Shown: in pieces, positions 22,876 to 34,715 of the stretch
Numbering within the stretch: position 1 is the stretch's first letter
Layout of the letters: every line of letters begins with the position of its first letter
From: Branchiostoma floridae
Lineage: Eukaryota > Chordata > Leptocardii > Amphioxiformes > Branchiostomatidae
DNA: 64,000 nt
Assembly (NCBI RefSeq): GCF_000003815.2
Contig: NC_049980.1
Span: forward strand, 26,106,951 to 26,170,950
Reading direction: 5' to 3'
Position numbers and translations under genes: made by a program
The notes under the pieces: generated by a model
What the model saw: the letters and a program-made list of their open reading frames with translations, nothing else
What the model was told of the DNA's origin: nothing
Database searches by the model: none

Positions 22876-24126
22876 CCTGAATCCAGGGTGAACAAATAAA
22901 GCAGCTTCTCCAACAGGTCAGGCTGGAGTAAGACAGTTGCAATACCAATAAACAAACCACAGGAAGGAACACAAGATGTAGACACAGTTCACAATAAATA
23001 GTGGTTGTAGACCTTAACTTAAGGATGTAGAAGGGACCATTATAAAGCCATTATGTCTCACACCCAGTGGCTTTGGAATCTTAATTTGAGTACTTTTATT
23101 CTGTTCTAGAGGTTTTGAGGGTGTGAAGGATATTTGAAAGTTCAGTAATTGCAGTCCAACTGCAGTGATTTTGCCAAGTGCCATCACAAAGGGTGTTTTA
23201 GATTGAAACCTGTTTCAGGTAACTAGCATGTATTGCTATAATTGTCTGCTGTGTAAAGTACTGAGAAATCGCTGTGCTGCATATTGAGTCCTTTTATTTT
23301 GTCTGTGATGAGTGACTCTGAGAATCAAATCCAGCATTTCTTGCAGACATTCCCCCAACTGGTTGATGCTTCCTCCTGCAGGTGTGAGGCAGTATCCCCT
23401 GGCTGCTCTTAAAGCCCATGAAAAATGCTTTTCTTAAGTTCTCCTTTCCTGCTCCTAATGTCCGAAGGGAGCGTCATCTGCTGGAGTTTTATCACCTGCC
23501 TGCTGCCTCTACAGCAGAACACTGGTCTCAGGCATGCTGATGAAGTATTAGGCCACACCAAGTTATTTCCTTGGTTTTAGGACATTTTAGTGTTAAGATT
23601 CAGCAAGGTGATAATGAAAATGGCCATAGTGGAAAACTTGCAAAGTGCATCCCTGAAACTGTAATTGTAGCAAAGGAGTAGAAACGTAGTCTCCTGGCTC
23701 CCAGGTTTCGAACCTGGGCTAAAGCTGGGCCATCAGGTCAGAAAAACCCAATGCAACAGTTACGCCAAAAGGGACAGTCCCATTTGGCATGGTCAGTTTG
23801 GCGGCGATTGAACCCCATGGTTACATTTACTACACATTCCCCTCAGACTCTATTTTCCTGATCATCATAATATTCCAGTATGAAATTAGTTGTCAAGTTT
23901 GAGAACGGAAACATTGAGTTAGAGTGGCCTGATCCAACATTGCCATCACATTGATCTGCTAGACAAAACTTCTGCCAAATGATGGGCTAAACTGTTTCTG
24001 TATGATCAGTCACGAAGATTGGGTTCTGGACTGAGTGACTTCAGTTTGTGCTTTATATGTTTTCCTTTGGCTTGAAGACAAATGCTCCTCTCACAGGATG
24101 GGCTGTATCGATTGTGGCAAGGATCA
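22876..24126. other. Non-coding stretch
   Basis: No supported gene. On the minus strand a B-box-like GGTTCGAAACC sits at about 23705-23716 within a palindromic CCCAGGTTTCGAACCTGGG, but no tRNA cloverleaf or A box at proper spacing can be drawn. It may be a tRNA-derived SINE remnant or chance. Confidence 0.5.
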
Positions 24127-24295
24127 TCCTATTGTAGCAGTAAAATAGCCCTATTGTAGCAGTAAAATAGCAACTATTCTTGCAGTAAAATATCCACTAT
24201 TGTAGCAATAAAATAGCCTGTCTATTGTTGCAGTAAAATAGCCACTATTGTTGCAGTAAAATAACCACTATTTTATCTGCTAAATGGTGATGAAA
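24127..24295. repeat. Tandem repeat, ~22 bp unit, ~7 copies
   Basis: CTATTGT(A/T)GCAGTAAAATAGC recurs from 24130 to about 24275 with periods of about 21-27 bp (24130, 24151, 24172, 24196, 24222, 24246). It ends in a diverged unit GTGATGAAATAGCCACTCTTGTA. Simple AT-rich minisatellite. Confidence 0.88.
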
Positions 24296-25829
24296 TAGCC
24301 ACTCTTGTAATTGTAGTGACCTGATGCCCACAGCTTGACTCCAATGGATGGTTGGCATCTCGGCAGTTGACAGGCTAATCTGCTTGTGAAACTCAAAGTT
24401 GGAGGGAGGAACAGTCGTGATAGAAGTCTCCAGGAGTCTTCATGTTTGTGGGGCTTTCTTTTCTAGCAGATGGCCACCTGATGAACATCCCATAAAAATG
24501 ATAGCATGGTTTTAAAGAGGGATTTCAGACAAAATAGGATGGCTGAGATGGCCAAATGTTCCCAGATAAGTGGTGTACATTACCAAGTATGTCTTTATCA
24601 GGCAATAATGATACATGCTGGTTCTTACCATAATGCATGAGTACATTTGTACATAGTCTGTTATACATGTATATCCGTGGCAGCTAATAATTCAGTTAGT
24701 CATGCCAGGCAACCATAGAGGCCATTCAATTATACATGTATCTGTACCAGACCACCATATGATGCAAAAAAAGGATGGTGACTTTTATTCAGTCAACTAC
24801 AAAATTCAAAATAGAAATACAAAACAGATCTTAAAATTCATTAAATTAATGTATCTTCACATTTTTGCATTGTGAGCATTCTCACATGTAAGGTACCTAA
24901 GTGAATCATAATGCTTAGTGTGCATGTGTAACAATGTATAGTGTTCATGATAATCTTTGTGCTCGTCCCTATTGTACAACACTAAATTGCAATTGTTTTG
25001 TCCCACAATTTTATGCATTGTAACAACCAAGAAATTGAATTGATGTTGCCCTACTCTTCATCCATACTGTGTGCTTTTCTCCTTGAACTCAGCAGTCTTA
25101 CTATAAAGTAACAAGAACAGATATACTCAAATCTGTGAGACAGACCCTGCCCCCTGTCCACCTGTCTGTGCTTTGCATCTTCATTTTCTTATCAGGAAGT
25201 CCCCATGCACCCCCCCCCCCCCCCCCCATTTAACTGTGAAGTGCCACTTGTTCCATGTTTCAGCTGTCTTCCCTCTACAAGTGTCACCCAGCTAATCTGT
25301 TGGTATAGTTAATCCTGTTGTTTACAGAGGCAAACACTAGAAACAGTGGCTGCTGGTCAATCTTGTGCCTCTTTTTAAATCTCCAGATCCTACGTAGCAT
25401 AAGATTAGTATTAATAGCAGCCAGATGAGTGAAGTGGGCCTTAGGCGTGTGTTTGGCTTCGGATCCTAGGCTGGCTTCACCAATAGCAACTTTTGATACT
25501 TTTTATTCTACCGTAAGATCTGCTTGGAGATTACCTCTATATTGCCTCTGATTCGCATACTTCACTATGTATAAAAAGGTTTTTATCATATCTGAACTTA
25601 TCATATCTTATTTGGGAGCTTTTACTGTAAATTGCTGTAATTTTTTTATTGCAAAGTTTAAAGCAATGTTTAGGCAATGAACCTTACCATGTCAATATCT
25701 GAATCTGCATCTGACATCATGATTTCACTTGTGCCAAACTTGTCTTTTTTCTGGCGTACTACAAAATGTAGCAAATCAAATATTACTTTCAATCGTTACT
25801 TGAGGATGAGCATTGTCACAGATCACTCA
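24296..25829. other. Non-coding stretch
   Basis: It holds a second copy of the dispersed repeat noted at 22.0 kb (24778-24840), an 18-base C run at 25210-25227, and one end of the CTCCAAGCAGATC MITE family at about 25489-25535 (TTTTATTCTACCGTAAGATC then TGCTTGGAGATT). No gene is supported. Confidence 0.6.
25210..25227. repeat. Poly-C tract, 18 bases
   Basis: An uninterrupted run of 18 C on the + strand. Mononucleotide G/C runs this long are rare, and it is prone to length error in sequencing. A similar G run is at 61996-62011. Confidence 0.95.
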
Positions 25830-26340
25830 AGCACACATCTGTATCCTAGAGCTTCTTTCTCATTAATTAGATTTTCAAGTAAGGGAACAGATCTAACAGG
25901 TGTTCTCCTTCCAGACAGACTGGGGTCTCAAGGACCTGTTGACATGTCTTGGGCAGGGTCATCTGTCCTACATGTCATGAAAATATAGAAGATGAATTCC
26001 ACTTTGTTATGAAATGTCCTACCTACAGTAAAGAGAGAGAAACATTGTTTAAGAATATTAGAACCAAAACACACATCTCTCTTACTGGTGCAGAAAATGA
26101 TATTTTCAATATATTGCTCTCATGTTCAACTCATATATCCGTCTACGTAGGCCAGTTTCTTCATAATGTATTCCAAATGCGAGACCAGATTACCTATACA
26201 TAACTGTACTGTTATCGATAATGTTTCGTTATTGTTTTGTATGTAGCCTCTTAGTACTATTGTCTGTATAGCTATTAGTTGTTACTGGTTGCCATACATT
26301 GTACCCTGTGCGATTGTTGAGCAATAAACTCATTCATTCT
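25830..26340 (+). mobile_element. 5'-truncated CR1-like LINE: reverse transcriptase C-terminus plus 3' UTR
   Basis: The frame at 25949-26203 has no ATG at its start and reads GRVICPTCHENIEDEFHFV followed by MKCPTYSKERETLF. That is the Cys-x2-Cys...Glu-Asp...His-Phe...Cys-Pro-x-Tyr...Arg-x-x-Leu zinc-knuckle-like block found after the reverse transcriptase domain in CR1/L2-type LINE proteins. Upstream, the matching coding continues in another frame (SLIRFSSKGTDL near 25858-25893), so a frameshift and a stop (25940-25942) separate them. The stop at about 26201 is followed by ~135 bp of 3' UTR that ends in GCAATAAACTCATTCATTC at about 26321-26339, the short repeated tail typical of CR1 insertions. 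The element is dead: 5' truncated and frameshifted. Only its last ~0.5 kb is here. Confidence 0.78.
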
Positions 26341-26785
26341 CAAACACTGGGGTCTTAGATGCTGGAAATGTAAGACCACATAAATTTTAGAAATCTTACC
26401 TTTGTATCATTGTCATGTTTTCTGGCCATTAAGACTGAACTCTCATGATTCAGCAGTTTTACAGAGTGATCTCTGGAATACAGTTTCCAGAAAACATTAT
26501 GAAAGTTTTCATAGAAAGTTCATGTAGATTTGGAGTAAAACCAATTTAGCCCCAAGGCTCTGTTTATGTATCGTGTCAAGACAAAGATCATGATCTGGCA
26601 GATCTACAGAATTGCTGATTCTACAAGATGGCAATTTCTTCCTTACCATTCATACAAATACGTACTGTACTGCTTGGAAAGGAAAAGACATGGGAAGGTT
26701 TGTCCTGTTATTCTGTTCCTTGCCTCTTTCAGCTGTTGGGCCTTCTCTGCTTGAGCCTCCCCTGAGCCTTGCTGTGGTTTATGGT
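26341..26785. other. Non-coding stretch
   Basis: No gene or repeat of note. Ordinary AT-rich DNA downstream of the LINE tail. Confidence 0.5.
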
Positions 26786-26860
26786 TAATGGCCTCCTGGT
26801 GTGTGCTGATCCTAATCACACTAATTAACCAGCAGGGTTAATCAGCCATGGAAGAGGCTA
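26786..26860. promoter_or_regulatory. Enhancer-like TAAT cluster with inverted symmetry
   Basis: GCTGATCCTAATC (26805-26817), CTAATTAACC (26821-26830) and GGTTAATCAGC (26836-26846) form a compact, partly palindromic group of homeodomain-type cores. GCTGAT at one end is inverted as ATCAGC at the other. No coding potential. Called as a candidate regulatory element by composition only. Confidence 0.3.
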
Positions 26861-29300
26861 GACAGGGAAGCAACTGTGTGCACTGATCTCAGGGGTCACA
26901 TTGGGTCACTCAGGGTCAAGGGCTGGGTCAGAGGTCGGGAAGAAGGAAGGCAAGACTTGAACACCAGCCAGGAATGCTCTGTAGGAGATGTGCAGAAATG
27001 GTGAGTACAGTTGTGTATATAGTCCATGTACATGTAGGCCAGGGTTAAAGATACAGAATGTTACCAGGAGAACTTGAAATCACCCCTGACTCAGTTCTAG
27101 TCTCTGATATGGAGTCATGTTCCTTCCCACATAGATGGCAGCAATACCTGGTATAGGACCCAATAGTGCAGGAGGATGAAAGAGTACAGCAAGAGTTAAT
27201 ACAACATGTTGAGGCCAATTTCAATGGAATTGCTTTTAAATTATTATTTTTTTGTATTGTCACTAGCACTTATTCTATAATTTGATGGTAGCCTACTAAT
27301 AGGTGCTGATCATGAGCCATTTAGATAAGTTGTGAAGATGTGACTATTAAACAGGAGATTAAATATCTTGTACCTTGAGTGTACCAATGATTGTAGTTTG
27401 TGTGTTTATTACCAAATGTCTCCCTTGTTGGTCTCTACACAGTTGTATTTCTTGACCAGCATGAGGAGATTCACACAGGAAGATGGTATTGATATACTAT
27501 GAGGGGTCTTGCCTTGACTGTCTGTAGCTTATATGCATTCATTTATATATTTATTGATACTTAACGTAATGACTTTATTTTATTCATCTATTTATGAATA
27601 TTTAGGGTAGTCTCTTTGGGCAGATCCCTTCCTTTTTGGTATATCATTTAACGACTTCTTTCATAATGAAGGAAGTTACAAATGAAATACAGGTAACCAT
27701 TGTAACAAGGCCTAGGGGACATCATCCATGCAGTGTCCTTGACACAAGGCTCTGTACATGTAGAAGCTGTGAAGAGTCCATTAATAAAGACAGCCTGTTT
27801 CCTTCCCACTTCTCCCTCATCTGTATGAACCTCAGGTTCAGCTGACTCCTGCTGGTGAGAATCAGTTACAGTTCCCTGTGGAGCTCAGCTGATCACTCTC
27901 TGCAGATTGCCGCAGCATTTCTCCCTAAATTGGGCTGAGCCGGGATGGCCCCACCGAGGACAATTAGCTCGTTTTCCAAACTTACTGATGACCCCTGAGT
28001 CTTGATTATTAAGTCTTCCCATACAGGGAATGCCATCACAGTCTCCTGACGCACCACTTGACTCTGCCACTCTCCAGGGTTTCTTTGAAACAATTAAGTT
28101 GTTGAAGATGCAAACATGGATAAAAATAACTTAATTGCCAAAATGGAGGATAGAAGTTGAGAGGCACAGATAGCAAGAAGTTGAGAGGCACAGTTATCTA
28201 GAGGTTATGATCAATAAGTAAGCTAAATGGAGTGAATAAGTGAGTGAGTGAGTGAATGAGTGAGTAAGGATTAGAGTAGTTTTGATATAGATTGATATAC
28301 ACTTTGTTAATTGCATAATAGGAAGTGAACTGCTAAGGTGTCATTTCAGGACAAACTCAAGGACTCTGACCCAAGACAGAAGCTGTTATATGTGAGACAC
28401 AAATTGCCGTGACTGTTAGAGGCCACCTGGAGATACAGATAACCTGAGGTCATTTAGGGATACATGTATATCACCAAATTAGAACTTTTTCTAGCTAGTG
28501 AAGACACCAGTATTGGACAACTTCAAGTTGAAGAGAAGAAGCAAACAATTCTGATTGAGGTTAACCAAAGTTTGTTCCATAGATACAATGTAGGAATACA
28601 ATGTACGTTTTAGTGATGAGTTAGTGCCAGGGTAGTCTGTGTAACACAAACTCTGCTGTTCGGTTCTATAACTGGCCCCTCCCCGCGGAGGCTGGTGTAT
28701 GTTGGGCAGGCTGCTATAAGCGAGATTGAATCAGGCTAGTGCCAGGGCACCTAGAGGACAAGGCTCACTCATGGAGATGATGGACTGTGAAAGGTGGGAC
28801 AAGCTGACTGCATTTATGATAGTCTGTGTTGCACAATTTCTCTCTGTCAGGGGCTGACTTTGCCCCTGAAAAGGGCTGCTAGAAGAATGGTTTATTAAGG
28901 CTTGTAACTGGCTACATTTTCCCAGACTGTTGCAGATAAGATTTGATGTCTGTTTGAACAAGAACTGAAACCTCATCACTGCCTCTGTCCCAATAATGGT
29001 GCTGGTATCATTCGGGGAGCGGCCCAGCCAGACATTACAATCAGCTGTGGCGATGCTGGTGCACGTTTGCCCCATGGCATTGTAATTGTTACATCAGTAG
29101 CAATACCAACACGCTTTTGCCACATGGCAGTGTGATTGTTGCAATATTGAAGTAAGTGGGTCCATCAAAGATGCGTGTTTCTCCATTGGGTTAGTACATC
29201 AAGCAGAAACATTACAATGTAAGGGACGATGTTGGAAGAGGAAAGATCATAGAGGATAAAGGCATGTTCATTAGAATAGCTGGAGAACAGGACTGGACCT
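26861..29300. other. Non-coding stretch with one ambiguous minus-strand open segment
   Basis: At 27885-28093 two minus-strand frames are open and coding-like. One includes PVWEDLIIKTQGSSVSLENE; the other includes GASGDCDGIPCMGRLNNQD. A strong donor-like TCA/GTAAGTTT (minus, near 27985) lies inside. With two competing frames and no clear acceptor I do not call a gene. A (GAGT)n tract is at about 28232-28264. GC-richer DNA lies at 28670-28730. Confidence 0.45.
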
Positions 29301-29370
29301 AAACTCCAAGCAGATCCTACAGTGGCATAAGCTGGCAAAGGAGTGTAGCTGGCCAAGGAGTGTTCTTTGG
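29301..29370. mobile_element. Partial copy of the CTCCAAGCAGATC MITE family
   Basis: ACTCCAAGCAGATCCTAC (about 29307-29324) followed by GGC..AAGGAGTGTAGCTGGCCAAGGAGTG matches the end and interior of the 12513-12682 element. The opposite end is not evident, so it is truncated. The + frames running through 29360-29691 begin in this element and are not called. Confidence 0.65.
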
Positions 29371-29862
29371 CCAACAATCGTGGGAAAGGTGTTTAATAGA
29401 AATCCTGATGCAGGGAATGCATGCTTCCTCCTGTTGGGGCAACAGCCTCAGTTTCGATCAAAGTGGGATGTTGCCTACCTGCCTGCAGGATTGGGTTGCT
29501 ATGGCAACATCCTGGGTTGTTATGGCAACAGCTTGGTCACGAAGGAAGGGACTGGCAGTGGAGATGGCCACCCTCGTAAAGACAACATGCGTGTCTCCAA
29601 ATCAGGATATCATGTTGATCATTTGAATATACAAAAAATAGAACTGTTACAAAAATTATCAGTTGTCCAACAATACTCAAGGTGGGGCTGAGACGACTTA
29701 ACTAGGGAACTCTAGCAGATGAAGGTTTGAAATCTTTGAAAGTCGTAAAAAGGATTTGGAATCAAAAGAATACAGTGGAAAATGAAGGTGTTCATGGGGC
29801 AATATGCATCAGGGCCCATCAACCCTCACTGAACTGGATTTTTGATTCTTTTTCTTTTGCAG

Positions 29863-29913
29863 CAAATCAGACATCTGACGAACGTTGATGAGATTGATCA
29901 AAATTTATTTATG
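29863..29913 (+). CDS. Candidate microexon, 51 nt, phase 0/0
   Basis: A textbook acceptor (GATTCTTTTTCTTTTGCAG, ending 29862) and a strong donor (ATG/GTGAGTGC at 29914) bound exactly 17 codons. Of the three frames only phase 0 is open, giving QIRHLTNVDEIDQNLFM. I do not identify the protein. The N-V-D-E-x-x-Q pattern resembles the segment after the first beta strand of Cys-loop (nicotinic-type) receptor ectodomains, which is also encoded on a very small exon, but 17 residues cannot prove this. Reading through to a second good donor (GGCCAG/GTGAGCC at 30051) gives an alternative 188 nt exon of phase 0/2, which would be phase compatible with the 36752 exon. Confidence 0.5.
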
Positions 29914-32321
29914 GTGAGTGCTTTTTCTTTGTGTTTAAATAAAGCTCATTTACAACTGTGGATTCTACCAACACCAATGAGTCTTCATTCTAATACTTTA
30001 AGGTACAAAATGTATGTTAGTAACCACCAAAAGGTGCTCACAAAGGCCAGGTGAGCCTTCTGATCACTAGTACACATTTCAGTGTAGTTTTATCAGAGTG
30101 AATGTGCACACACAGTGTTTACTTTGGCAAAGCAGGTTACATCAGAGTGAAAATCTACAGTACAGGTAGTGTTTACATCATTCAGCAGGACAATGGTATC
30201 ACTGGTGCTGAACCCTGAGGCCTTAACTCCTGTTTATTTTGCCACCACGCCTTGATGCCAACCTTAATGCTGTCCTCAGGTCGCTGTACACAGCGGCACG
30301 CTGCCCTCCCCTTTGATTCCTTTCGTGTGAACTCTTCCGTCCTCACCTCTGCCCAGAGGCTTTATTTTGTGCAAGGTGTCCCAGTTATGCTTGCCATGAA
30401 GTGTTTACATAATGCACAAGGGGAAAACAGTTAGGTGGAGAAAAGGGGGACATGAAGATGTTGGCAGTGTTTATACATCCAGCAGACCTGAACATCTGAA
30501 AACCTGTCATAGGGACAACCTGTCTTGGCAACAACAACCTGTCTTCTGGACAACCTGTTGCATACCTGGAGTTCAAATGTCGCCCAATCTGTAAGAAATT
30601 TAATTTAAAAAAAAGGAGTTATTCTTATTGTGACCATTCTGAGAAAATAACTGTCAAAAGTCCTCAGGCTCTTCAGCCAGTAATGAACCTTTTACTTGAC
30701 TGATCCGACTGCTGCCTACCCCTGTGACAGGGATCCCAGCAGCAGCATAATCAAAAATGGATATGACGATGACAACGATTGAAAGTGAACCTTTTTCTTT
30801 AGACAAGTGGACTCATTAAAAGGATTAATCTAACAATGACACAAAAAGTCAAAATTTGCTAGTCCTTACATTTCTAGAAACAACACCCGGATGATGCCAG
30901 TGTGGAGAACTGCATTCTGTATGTTTCTGAATCAGACTGTGTCATGGGCTCAGGTTTAGAATCCTCCAGACAAAGATTTTTCTAGAATAAAGCAGGGATG
31001 TTATGGGTGAGGGATAGACATAGTGTGGGCATGACATCTGTATGGCGACAAAGTGGGGATCAGAGGCGTGCAAGTCATGCCAACCGAGCGACTGAAGGCA
31101 TAAAAATGGTGCGTGAAGGCGCGACGGGGGGAACAATGCGCGGCGTGTCGCCTGTAACGGTCTGCACAAACATGGGACATGGTAGAGCTGCTTAAGTACA
31201 TAAATAAGTAACGATTCTTTCACTGCTTGATCTTAGGCAAAGGTGTAACATGGTTAGCTGGTGTACTGTGTGTACCAGTGTCAAATGGGGTGTGGTGATT
31301 GTAGGCATGGTTGTCTGGCAACAAGGAACCTGGCTGCTTTTTTCATGTTAAAAAATCTAAATGGAATATATTGTCTTTTTGTTGACAAGTATTTCTGTAC
31401 TTTTTGCTGATACTGTGTCAAGCCATTTGTGAAAATAAACCTTGAATATTTCTAAGAAGTCATTTCAAGACTAATGTCATGCATGTTTCTTTGTCTGCTA
31501 CCTCATATACGAGTAGAGTGTGACAATTATCTGCAAGAATGCAACAGTATTGCTTTTGGCATCATAGCACACTGGTATGTGTCCCAATTGGTAAATCTTT
31601 GCAAATCTGCAATTCAAACCTTCAAGAACCATAAAAAAAACAAGGAACTTTATACTTCAAACTTTTGATGATATAATGAGACATTGGAAGACTTGTCTGG
31701 CTGGCTCTGGTCCTTTTCCAAAGGTTGATGGATGAAGGGAAGGAAGGAAGCTCTAGCCAGATGACAAGATAGCAGGAGTGATGGATGAAGAGGGTTTCAG
31801 CAGGAAGATCTTACCTAAGGAGACTCCGCAGAAGAATACTTCCGCAGAACAAGATTAAAGGCAATTTAGAGACGGGAAAGGAGGACAGTTGATGTTGTAT
31901 CTATAGTCCATGCAGAAACCGAAGAAACCATTGATCGCCTGATAAAACTATTAATGCCACGGGCTTAAGATTCTTCTGGAGACGATAAAGAATCAGATCT
32001 GAAGTAAAGTCACGACTGATCCTCCCTGTAAGGCTGGAGAGGAAGAGACTAGGTTGTAGATTTGGCATCTGCCTGTGAAAGTGCTTTCCTTCCATTGAAA
32101 GTGCTTTTCCCCTTACTTAAAGTGCTTTCTATCCTAGTCAGAGTCAGCTACAAAGACATAGCCTGTGGCTTGAGATAGCAAAGATAGTCAGACAGTGATA
32201 TATGTACCTGTCAGGGCTGTGTACCAAAACTAACCGATACAGGTACAGAGGCTTGTTTAGGTGTACTTGTACAGAAAGTGTGCCTTTATGAGCAGGCTGT
32301 GATATACCTACAGATAAACTA
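29914..32321. other. Non-coding stretch (probable intron)
   Basis: No further exon is supported. A very good acceptor (CCTCACCTCTGCCCAG, ending about 30356) has no convincing donor. 31000-31190 is CpG-rich relative to its flanks (GGCGCGACGGGGGG, GCGCGGCGTGTCGCC), possibly an old element or regulatory island. GAAAGTGCTTT(C/T)C recurs three times at ~27 bp spacing near 32075-32135. Confidence 0.5.
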
Positions 32322-33406
32322 TAACGGGGGCCGCCCTAAGACGGTTCCCGTCGTAAGACGGAACGGATTTTTTGCTGATCTTATTATCCATAAGTACACC
32401 GTGTTTGTTGCTACTGACTATGCTGATTACAAAGGTAAATAAACCAAGTCCATGCACACAGCTTTAATTTACATTCCAAGTATACTTTAACATATTTACT
32501 TCATGTTTAAAAAAAAAAACAGAATTCTAACAGTAATGTTGACAGTGCTGAATCACTGCGGTCACCGGCCTCTGCGTATTGGCGGCTCGTGTCGCTAACT
32601 ATACGAACTCTTCCAAGCAGTCACACAACTGCCATGATACACATAAATAAAGCTCCATAAAAACACTATGAATATGGGTCTTCAAATGTCTGTTGAGTAG
32701 AAAAGCAACCAAAAGGAAGCGACATAAACATCGCCACCATTGTACTCCCAAGGGAGTGTGGCCGTGAAGGTGACAGACTAGAGAACGCTCCAAAGATTTA
32801 TTTGACTGTAACAAATGATTCGTGCTGTCTATGAAAATAAGACTTGATAGAGAGATGTAGATGATATTTTCATATAATCAGACAGAGTTTTGTTGATGTT
32901 TGCGGTGTCTTTTTTTCGTAATGGTTTTTTTAGTCGGGCATTCACAATCAGTGCATTCAGCCCATTGCCCGTAAAAACATCAGCTGGATTGTTCTAGGTA
33001 CAGCCTTCCTCGTGTGAGACAAGAAGTACATACAGTCACGATTTTACTGTCAAAAGAAAGCTAAAATATCATATTATTAATTTTTTTTCTGTGTACTTAA
33101 ATTTACCACTTACTTCTGAAGAGAGCAAAATGTAAAAAAAAGCGTACCGAGTTAGGCACACTGTCCAGCGTAGCACAAAATTGGAAGGTTACATACACGA
33201 AATTGTCTCACAGTGTTTGCCGCTTGTAACGTGCAGCGCGAAAGGTTCATAAACCACATGAATGCATTTCTTATTCAAGTATGTTGTTCAAATCTATGTG
33301 TAAAAAATTCAGTCATCAAAATTTGACCACTCTCAGGCAACTAGCGATGGAGCACCATGAGTTTGAGCGCAAGAAAAAGCGTACCGTGTTGGGGCACCTC
33401 CCGTTA
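32322..33406. mobile_element. ~1.1 kb TIR DNA element, no intact transposase
   Basis: The left end TAACGGGGGCCGCCCTAAG (32322-32340) and the right end, read on the minus strand from 33406 (TAACGGGAGGTGCCCCAACA), are inverted relatives. Both continue into CGGT(T/A)C.C. A related internal end (AAAAGCGTACCGAGTTAGGC, about 33143-33162) resembles the right terminus AAAAGCGTACCGTGTTGGGG, so either the subterminal region is repeated or two elements are nested. The only frame of any size is minus 32599-32814 (71 codons), with no transposase motif visible. No clear target-site duplication. Non-autonomous or decayed. Confidence 0.6.
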
Positions 33407-33910
33407 CCTGTAACAGTAGGGTGTGATACTTAGTAGGTACCCATACCTACATGTAAACTCTATCAGGCAGAGCAGGACATATGATGAGGTCTAGGTAAGG
33501 TGAATGAAACCTGAAATTTGAATCTGACACAGAACATGGTATTGAAAGAAAGATTGAAGTAGAACTTTCTGTGTTAGTGTAGCTATATAGAACGCTATTT
33601 TACTCCAGTTGAAGATTGAGTATGGTGGATCCAAACACAAAGGCAGAAAAGACTAATCGTGAAAAGACAAAATGGCATTCAAATGCAACCATAACTCTTT
33701 GATGGTTTGTCTAGACATACTAATGGCAAATCCCAGTAGCAGTCTTCGTACAAAAATGTACAAATCCTTTTGAGAGATCTTGGTTAGCCTGAGACTGCTT
33801 GTAATGATCGCAGACAGATGGGATGGAAGTGTCTGTCTGTAAAACTGTGTCGCTATTCCTGCAGATGGATCGCACCAGAAATGATTGTAGACCAGGAGTT
33901 TGTTGAGGTG
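33407..33910. other. Non-coding stretch
   Basis: No gene or repeat recognised between the two TIR elements. The minus frame at 33653-33971 extends into the foldback arm and has no motif. Confidence 0.5.
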
Positions 33911-34505
33911 GGGTGTGCCTAAACACCACAAACCACCACAAACAACTCAGAAACACCACAAACGACCACAAACAACTCTAATATGCAGTGTATATGGGTC
34001 AAAAACCTTGTGTGGCGCTCTGGAGACATTGTTTATGCATTTATGAATTCACCAGTTATTTCAAGTTAGTCCGCCGGTTTCAAGATCGAAGCGATGTCAA
34101 TGAATGCGTGCTTGCATTTGAGGCTGAAAAACTCTTAGTATACAAGTTTTATAAGTTGACAATGATAGAGTAGTACTATGCTATAATCTATGAACCAACA
34201 ACTTCCATAGTTTTATCGCCATGTCGTCTATGAAACCGAGGAAGGTATAGAGAACTTCCCCATGCAGACCCCTAGCACGGGCGATCCAACATGGCGGCCA
34301 AGAATTGCTTCGATCTTGAAACCGGCGGACTAACTTAAAATAACTGGTGAATACATAGGACTTTCTGCGTTTTTTAAATTCATAAATGTGTAAACAATGT
34401 CTCCAGAGCGCCACACAAGGTTTTTGGCCCATATACACTGCATATTAGAGTCGTTTGTGGTGTTTCTGAGTCGTTTGTGGTCGTTTGTGGTGTTTAGGCA
34501 GACCG
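33911..34505. mobile_element. Foldback / Mutator-like MITE with ~190 bp TIRs and 9 bp target duplication
   Basis: The left arm (about 33912-34098) is repeated in inverted orientation at about 34311-34504 at high identity by eye. Both arms contain GGT(G/C)TGCCTAAACACCACA, then several ACCACAAAC repeats, then GCAGTGTATATGGG, CTTGTGTGGCGCTCTGGAGA, and TTAGTCCGCCGGTTTCAAG. The right arm carries a ~28 bp insertion relative to the left. The element is flanked by identical 9 bp direct repeats GTTGAGGTG (33902-33910 and 34506-34514). Long TIRs with a 9 bp target duplication fit Mutator-like elements, although other superfamilies make 8-10 bp duplications. Near-identical arms explain why both strands encode the same short frame (MYMGQKPCVALWRHC). 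This is not a gene. Confidence 0.85.
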
Positions 34506-34635
34506 GTTGAGGTGTAGACAAAACATAAGTCCCGATGCACACAAGGAAACACAAAACTGGTAACAAGACAATGTTGACCTTTCCCAGGGCCAGTGGTGGT
34601 ACCACTCCTCCTCCTACACATCACCAATCTGTCAG

Positions 34636-34715
34636 AATGTGATGGATGGATGGAGGGAGGGATGGATGGATGGATGGAGGAATGGATAGACAGATGGATG
34701 TATGGATGAATGGAT
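34636..34715. repeat. (TGGA)n/(GGAT)n microsatellite
   Basis: GATGGATGGATGGAGGGAGG-type tetranucleotide repeats with interruptions run for ~80 bp. Confidence 0.95.

Noticed and set aside
23690-23760. tRNA-like B box GGTTCGAAACC on the minus strand
   Set aside because: No properly spaced A box and no cloverleaf can be drawn. The B box is explained by a local palindrome.
27443-27485. Short exon after TCTCTACACAG reading LDQHEEIHTG, resembling a zinc-finger H-x3-H-T-G tail
   Set aside because: No Cys pair upstream in frame, a weak donor, and two frames are open.
33988-34438. Matching short proteins (MYMGQKPCVALWRHC...) on opposite strands
   Set aside because: They are the two arms of one inverted-repeat element, not paralogous genes.
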